Made by a program: the position numbers and the translations under genes. This document shows, in pieces, positions 60,273 through 64,000 of a DNA stretch of 64,000 nt; the first letter of the stretch is position 1, and each line of letters begins with the position of its first letter. Source of the DNA: CAXXOK01 sp963663285 (GTDB lineage: Bacteria > Bacillota > Clostridia > Christensenellales > Aristaeellaceae); contig CAXXNI010000002.1 of the NCBI GenBank assembly GCA_963663285.2, forward strand, positions 248,001-312,000, in the 5' to 3' direction. A model generated the notes under the pieces. That model was not told the DNA's origin. It ran no database searches and saw only the letters and a program-made list of their open reading frames with translations.

Positions 60273-61654
60273 AGGGTCGCAGCCGAAGGCCTGCATTCCT
60301 TCATTGTATCATACAGCCGTCTCCAATATCCTTTTTTAAAGAACACGCAGCTCATCTTGTCCGGAGCTAAATAATCATCTGTAATGACCAGCGCCATTGC
60401 ACGGCATCCGCCCAAGCAGTAGCGCATATATTCACAGCTTTGGCACTCTGTACCAGCCTTGGTCAGCGTACTCACAGGCATGTTAACAAAGTCGAGATAA
60501 CGGCTTTCTTTTAATTGGGCGGTCAGCCCGGTTTTCAATACATTGCCAAGGCTGATGCCCATCACGCCAAGTTTTCCGGAAATCTGGCTGCAAGGAGACA
60601 TCTCCCCATCGTAACCGATGAACACCTCGCGCCTTGCATCGCTGCACAGCGGGGTATCTGCTGCGCATGAACCGGTGGGACAGTGGACGGGCAGGCAATG
60701 GAATTTTTGCGTTGTGGGCGAATACCGTACGAAATTCCAAATATCCACATCCATTTGCAACCCCGATGTGGTATACCAACGTAAGAATTCCAAAGCCGCT
60801 TCGTAATAATCTTCAAAGGATAACGCCTTGCCGCCGGAACGTTCCCGCCACCGGGGGGATTCGCCCGTACGCATGATGCGCAAATCTTTCACGCCCAGTC
60901 TGGATAAAAACGCGGCCGTTTCTTGCATGGTGGATAAGTTATCCGTGTGCACGCACATTTGTGCCAGTACTGAGAAACCAGCCTGCCGCAGTTTGCGCAT
61001 CGCGTCGACAGCTACCTGTTCGGAGCCGGGCACATCCCGCATCCATTCGTGCCAGCCTACACCGTCAAAACTGACGCGCATCAATGGATGCTGATCCAAC
61101 TGGATCATGAGATCAATCAAAGCGTCGTCGATCAGGCTTCCGTTGGTGGTGATATTCGCAATTTTTAAACCGCGTGCCGTTATGGCGCGCAGCAGATCGT
61201 CAAAGTCCCGCCGCAGCAGCGGCTCGCCACCGGTAAGGCTGATTTGCTTAATGCCGCAGCTGACGCAACCGTCCAAAATGGTTTCCAATTGCGCAAGCGA
61301 AAACTCGCTTCTGGGCGCGCCGGAATCCTTGGCCATAAAACAATGGCGGCAATTATAATTGCAAAAACCTGTAATAGCGATGTTTGCGGATGTGAAATGA
61401 GCTACATCATATGCTTTTGGCTGTTGTTCGCTCCGGATAGGGGAGGGCGTTTCGCTGGATAAAAGCCATCCGGATTGTGTAAAAGCCCGCAGCCGGTCCC
61501 CGCCGGGCATGGGGGTAACGCCGTCGCAGCACTTTAGCAGCCCGTAGTCTGCTTCAGTTACGGCGGTAGCTTCGCCGTCGGATAGGTTCAGTATCGCATA
61601 GGGCATATCCAACCAACTGCGAAGAGCCAAGTTATCATTCAGTTTCCAATACAT
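60269..61654 (-). CDS. Radical SAM/SPASM peptide-modifying enzyme with PqqD-like N-terminus
   Basis: Enzyme of 461 residues. An N-terminal region (about 1-85) resembles a PqqD-type peptide-recognition domain and ends in KCCDGVTPMPGG. The radical SAM core (about 90-300) has the cluster motif CNYNCRHC, LTGGEPLLRRD, NITTNGSLIDD and VSFDGVG. The C-terminal SPASM/twitch part holds further cysteines (CPTGSC, SPCSQISGK, CQSCEYMRYCLGGCRAM) for auxiliary iron-sulfur clusters. Such enzymes form thioethers, C-C bonds or epimers in ribosomal peptides. GGAGG is 10-11 bases before the ATG. It heads the minus-strand operon and is divergent from the Nif11-type precursor gene 164 bases away. Confidence 0.94.
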   Translation of the reverse strand: MYWKLNDNLALRSWLDMPYAILNLSDGEATAVTEADYGLLKCCDGVTPMPGGDRLRAFTQSGWLLSSETPSPIRSEQQPKAYDVAHFTSANIAITGFCNYNCRHCFMAKDSGAPRSEFSLAQLETILDGCVSCGIKQISLTGGEPLLRRDFDDLLRAITARGLKIANITTNGSLIDDALIDLMIQLDQHPLMRVSFDGVGWHEWMRDVPGSEQVAVDAMRKLRQAGFSVLAQMCVHTDNLSTMQETAAFLSRLGVKDLRIMRTGESPRWRERSGGKALSFEDYYEAALEFLRWYTTSGLQMDVDIWNFVRYSPTTQKFHCLPVHCPTGSCAADTPLCSDARREVFIGYDGEMSPCSQISGKLGVMGISLGNVLKTGLTAQLKESRYLDFVNMPVSTLTKAGTECQSCEYMRYCLGGCRAMALVITDDYLAPDKMSCVFFKKGYWRRLYDTMKECRPSAATL

Positions 61655-61756
61655 GGCAGTATCACCTCCGAATACATGCAGTTTAAACGAAAGAATTATT
61701 CATCACTTCTCTGCTATAAGTATGAAATTCCTGCCGGAAACAAAATAAATATTCTG

Positions 61757-61785
61757 TTACATCCGGGGTTTTACAAGCGTATAAA
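61757..61785 (+). promoter_or_regulatory. Probable promoter of the precursor/radical SAM operon
   Basis: TTACAT (61757-61762) and TATAAA (61780-61785), 17 bases apart, 33 bases before the precursor start. No clear promoter was found for the divergent minus-strand operon. Confidence 0.5.
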
Positions 61786-61818
61786 ACTTGACGACTACAA
61801 TAAACAGGAGGCGATTCC

Positions 61819-62124
61819 ATGAGCAAGGCACAGTTCGATGCATTCTACAAAAAGGTTGGCGAAGACGAGGCGTTAAAAGAACAATTGATGGCGCTTCGCG
61901 GCGATAGCAAAACTGTTTTTGCTAAAATCTCTGAAATTGCGCAAGCCAAGGGCTACGATGTCGTTGCTGCGGACTTTGATGATGCATTTTCCGGCGACGG
62001 TCCGCTGGATGATGCTGCCGTTGCACAGGTTGCGGGCGGCTGCTACCACGGCGATCCCAACTGTACCAGTGTATGCGGGTCTTGCTGCGGTGAATTCCTG
62101 GGCACGTATATCGGAAAACAGTAA
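61819..62124 (+). CDS. Nif11-type RiPP precursor peptide with Cys-rich core
   Basis: Precursor of 101 residues. Residues 1-74 form a Nif11-like leader (SKAQFDAFYKKVGEDEALKE, then VFAKISEIAQAKGYDVVAAD), acidic and helical. It ends with VAQVAGG, the double-glycine cleavage motif of C39-type peptidase exporters. The predicted core is the last 27 residues, starting CYHGDPNCTSVCGSCCGEF; it has five Cys, five Gly, two Tyr and one Pro. Five cysteines at core positions 1, 8, 12, 15 and 16 suggest thioether, azoline or disulfide formation. AGGAGG lies 7 bases before the ATG. Two radical SAM genes follow directly and a third with a YcaO gene lies divergently, so several modifications are likely. No exporter is in the window. 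Confidence 0.93.
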   Translation: MSKAQFDAFYKKVGEDEALKEQLMALRGDSKTVFAKISEIAQAKGYDVVAADFDDAFSGDGPLDDAAVAQVAGGCYHGDPNCTSVCGSCCGEFLGTYIGKQ

Positions 62125-62126
62125 CA

Positions 62127-63455
62127 ATGGTTTGCTGTTACGCACGTACGGCAAAAAGCTGGCAAGCAGCGCGCCATGATCAGTTTGGTGCGCTGCTTGA
62201 CGTTACAGGCTCCAATGCGGCAAACCTTATAGAGGATGCATGGTATGTATTCTCCCTGTGCGATGGGCGGCATGATTTTGCCAGCCCGGCTTTTTTACCA
62301 CGTCACCGCGAGGCGTTAAAATGGCTTTTACACCGGGGTGCGGTATGGCGCTGCCCACAGGGATTCGGCGGCGATGAACCAACGATTAAGGGTGCGCTTT
62401 GGGCTGTTACCGGTAAGTGCAATATGAAATGCCGCCATTGCTATATGGGTGCGCCGGAGGGGCAAAGCGAATTGCCTTTTTCGGCTTTAACACATATTGT
62501 TAATGCCCTGTGCGATGGCGGCGCGACCGACGTGCAGTTAACCGGCGGCGAGCCGTTTATGCGGCGCGATTTGTTTGATTTGCTCGCGTTGCTTGGCGAG
62601 CGGGGCATTACGACAACGGATATTTTCACCAACGCTACCTTGATGAACGATAAGGTACTTACACAAATTGCTGATACGGGGCTTCGGATGCGCTTTCATG
62701 TAAGTTTTGACGGCGTTGGCGTGCATGATCAAATGCGCGGCGTTGCGGGTGCTGAGGCACGCGCGATACGCGGATTCCGCATGCTGAAAGAAGCGGGGCA
62801 TACGGTGATTGTGACGACGAGTGTAGACCAAAGCACTCTACCCGCGCTGAACGCTACCTATGATGCTATGCGGGCGTTGGGTGTGTACGCATGGGGTATC
62901 GGTCGACCCGTAGCTGCCGGTTGCGCAAAAAATATGACGCGTGTGGAAGATCCTGCTTTTGCCGCCGTCTGCGAGAATCTGCTTCAGCGGTGGCAGCGTG
63001 ATGGAAAGCCGTTCACGCTTGGACTGGAAGCGTTGTATTCCGAAATTGTCGGTAGTGACGAGCGTGTGAAAAATCCACCTTTTCACCCCGAATTGTTTGC
63101 GTGTGAAAGCTGCCGCGTCTATCCGCACATCACCCATACGGGAGCGTTGATACCCTGTGCCTGCTATGCCGATACTGAGTATGGCAACCGATTTGGTAAC
63201 CTCGCTCAAACAAGTTGGGAAGAAGCATGGCACAACCCCGTGCTTCGGCGCGTGATGGATATAACGAAGGCAGATGTGATGAAAAGCAACCCGCAATGTA
63301 TAACTTGTGAACATTTGGACGGATGCCGCACAGGCTGCCGGGTGAATGCGCTGTTGGCAGGCAACGGCCTTACCGGTCTTGATGAAACGGTATGCGGTTT
63401 GTTTCAAAGTGGTTTAAAAGAGCGGTTTTCCGCTTTGGGAGGGCAACGGACATGA
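62127..63455 (+). CDS. Radical SAM/SPASM enzyme next to the Nif11 precursor
   Basis: Enzyme of 442 residues. The N-terminal part (about 15-85) is PqqD-like with VFSLCDGRHDF, matching a CDG-containing segment at the same place in the other two radical SAM enzymes here. The core has CNMKCRHC (about 98-105), LTGGEPFMRRD, DIFTNATLMND and VSFDGVG. The SPASM region has CESCRVYPHI, PCACYADTEYG, CITCEHLDGCRTGCR and a late Cys in DETVCGLF. It starts 2 bases after the precursor stop with no clear ribosome site, so translation probably depends on the precursor gene. Its stop overlaps the next radical SAM start. Confidence 0.94.
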   Translation: MVCCYARTAKSWQAARHDQFGALLDVTGSNAANLIEDAWYVFSLCDGRHDFASPAFLPRHREALKWLLHRGAVWRCPQGFGGDEPTIKGALWAVTGKCNMKCRHCYMGAPEGQSELPFSALTHIVNALCDGGATDVQLTGGEPFMRRDLFDLLALLGERGITTTDIFTNATLMNDKVLTQIADTGLRMRFHVSFDGVGVHDQMRGVAGAEARAIRGFRMLKEAGHTVIVTTSVDQSTLPALNATYDAMRALGVYAWGIGRPVAAGCAKNMTRVEDPAFAAVCENLLQRWQRDGKPFTLGLEALYSEIVGSDERVKNPPFHPELFACESCRVYPHITHTGALIPCACYADTEYGNRFGNLAQTSWEEAWHNPVLRRVMDITKADVMKSNPQCITCEHLDGCRTGCRVNALLAGNGLTGLDETVCGLFQSGLKERFSALGGQRT

Positions 63456-64000
63456 GCGACGGATGGTATTGCATTCTCAGCGAAGACTGGCAATTGCGGG
63501 GATACCGCAATCAGGTTGCCGTTGCGGCAAACTGGCGCACAGCCGAAAAGCATTTTTTGGACGAGACGGAGCTAACAGCGGCCAAACTGTGCGACGGCGC
63601 GACGGATTTCACATCGCCCGCGATACCGGATCAATTAAAGCGTATTGTGATGCGGCTTGTGGCGGACGGCATCGCGAAAGAATGTGCTCCGGGAAGCAGG
63701 CTGTTAAATGGACAGGCGTTTTGGCAAGCCAAGAATACTTACATTGACGGTTTGCTGCTGTCCATTACCAATCGTTGTAATTTCCGTTGCCGCCATTGTT
63801 TTGTAGAAGCGCCGCAGGGTCGCTATGGAGAACTTTCCAACGATGCGCTGTTTTCGCTTTTAGATCAATTTGCCGAGGCGAATGTGCCGGAAGTGGCGTT
63901 GACAGGCGGCGAGCCGCTCATCCGGCCGGAACTGCCGGCTTTCCTGCGTGGGCTGCGGGATCGGCGAATCGATTTTTCGGAGATATTCACAAACGCTTCG
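63452..64000 (+). CDS. Radical SAM enzyme, third of the locus (3' end outside window)
   Basis: The first 183 residues are in the window. The ATG at 63452 overlaps the previous stop (ATGA); GGAGGG is 9 bases ahead. Residues about 1-100 resemble the PqqD-like N-domain of the two other enzymes, with AAKLCDGATDF at the equivalent place. The radical SAM core begins with CNFRCRHC (about 110-117) and continues LTGGEPLIRPE and IFTNAS to the window edge. It is probably another SPASM-type peptide-modifying enzyme acting on the same precursor. Confidence 0.92.
   Translation, partial: MSDGWYCILSEDWQLRGYRNQVAVAANWRTAEKHFLDETELTAAKLCDGATDFTSPAIPDQLKRIVMRLVADGIAKECAPGSRLLNGQAFWQAKNTYIDGLLLSITNRCNFRCRHCFVEAPQGRYGELSNDALFSLLDQFAEANVPEVALTGGEPLIRPELPAFLRGLRDRRIDFSEIFTNAS

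Noticed and set aside
61790..61810. TTGACG as a -35 box for the precursor gene
   Set aside because: The matching -10 would fall on the ribosome site; the TTACAT/TATAAA pair upstream is better placed.
1..64000. CRISPR arrays, tRNA or rRNA genes, insertion sequences, attachment sites, replication origin
   Set aside because: Looked for regular spaced repeats, cloverleaf ends with CCA, transposase motifs and DnaA-box clusters; none found.

Overview
The window looks like chromosomal DNA of a spore-former-type low-to-mid GC Bacillota, most likely a gut Clostridia member of the Christensenellales/Oscillospirales kind. The grounds are the strong AGGAGG ribosome sites, sigma-A promoters with near-consensus boxes, intrinsic terminators, and families such as MutS2, YesM/YesN, LplB/LplC permeases without an ATPase, RsbU/RsbW-like regulators and a NadD-YqeK fusion. 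The rank below class is a guess. No tRNA, rRNA, CRISPR array, insertion sequence or prophage was seen.

Layout. (1) 1-12.2 kb: a large PAS/GGDEF/EAL regulator on the minus strand that runs off the left edge, then cyclophilin, a U32 peptidase-family protein, MutS2, an OmpR-type two-component pair and shikimate kinase on the plus strand. (2) 12.2-15.1 kb, minus strand: a lone zinc/manganese-type binding lipoprotein-family protein behind a palindromic operator, and nadD-yqeK with rsfS. (3) 15.3-25.7 kb: a LacI regulator, then a sensing and uptake system of the galactofuranose type: a YtfQ-like lipoprotein, a YesM kinase, a YesN regulator, and a second YtfQ-like protein with its ATPase and two permeases. 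(4) 25.7-29.7 kb: MBL hydrolase, an acidic-tailed unknown protein, a diacylglycerol-kinase-family protein and NadR. (5) 29.8-34 kb: MarR plus a heterodimeric ABC exporter with one degenerate ATP site. (6) 34.6-41.4 kb: a SorC regulator, a ribose-type ABC importer, a TrpA-like protein and an FGGY kinase, a catabolic operon for an unknown sugar. (7) 42-45.3 kb: MATE exporter and two hydrolases. (8) 45.6-51.1 kb: LacI, two LplB/C permeases, binding protein and esterase, probably for acylated oligosaccharides; matching operators lie in both arms of the divergent promoter region. (9) 51.2-55.3 kb: split threonine/serine exporter, then a czcD (NiCo) riboswitch with terminator in front of a P-type ATPase.

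(10) 55.7-64 kb is the most unusual part. A Nif11-type precursor peptide with a cysteine-rich core is followed by two radical SAM enzymes (the second runs off the right edge). Divergent from it, a third radical SAM/SPASM enzyme and a YcaO protein are joined by four-base stop/start overlaps to a STAS protein, a membrane PP2C phosphatase with HAMP and Cache-like sensor, and an RsbW-like kinase. This reads as a peptide-modifying (RiPP) locus whose enzymes are translated together with a complete partner-switching signalling module. I know of no described system with this combination; the product and the output of the switch are unknown.
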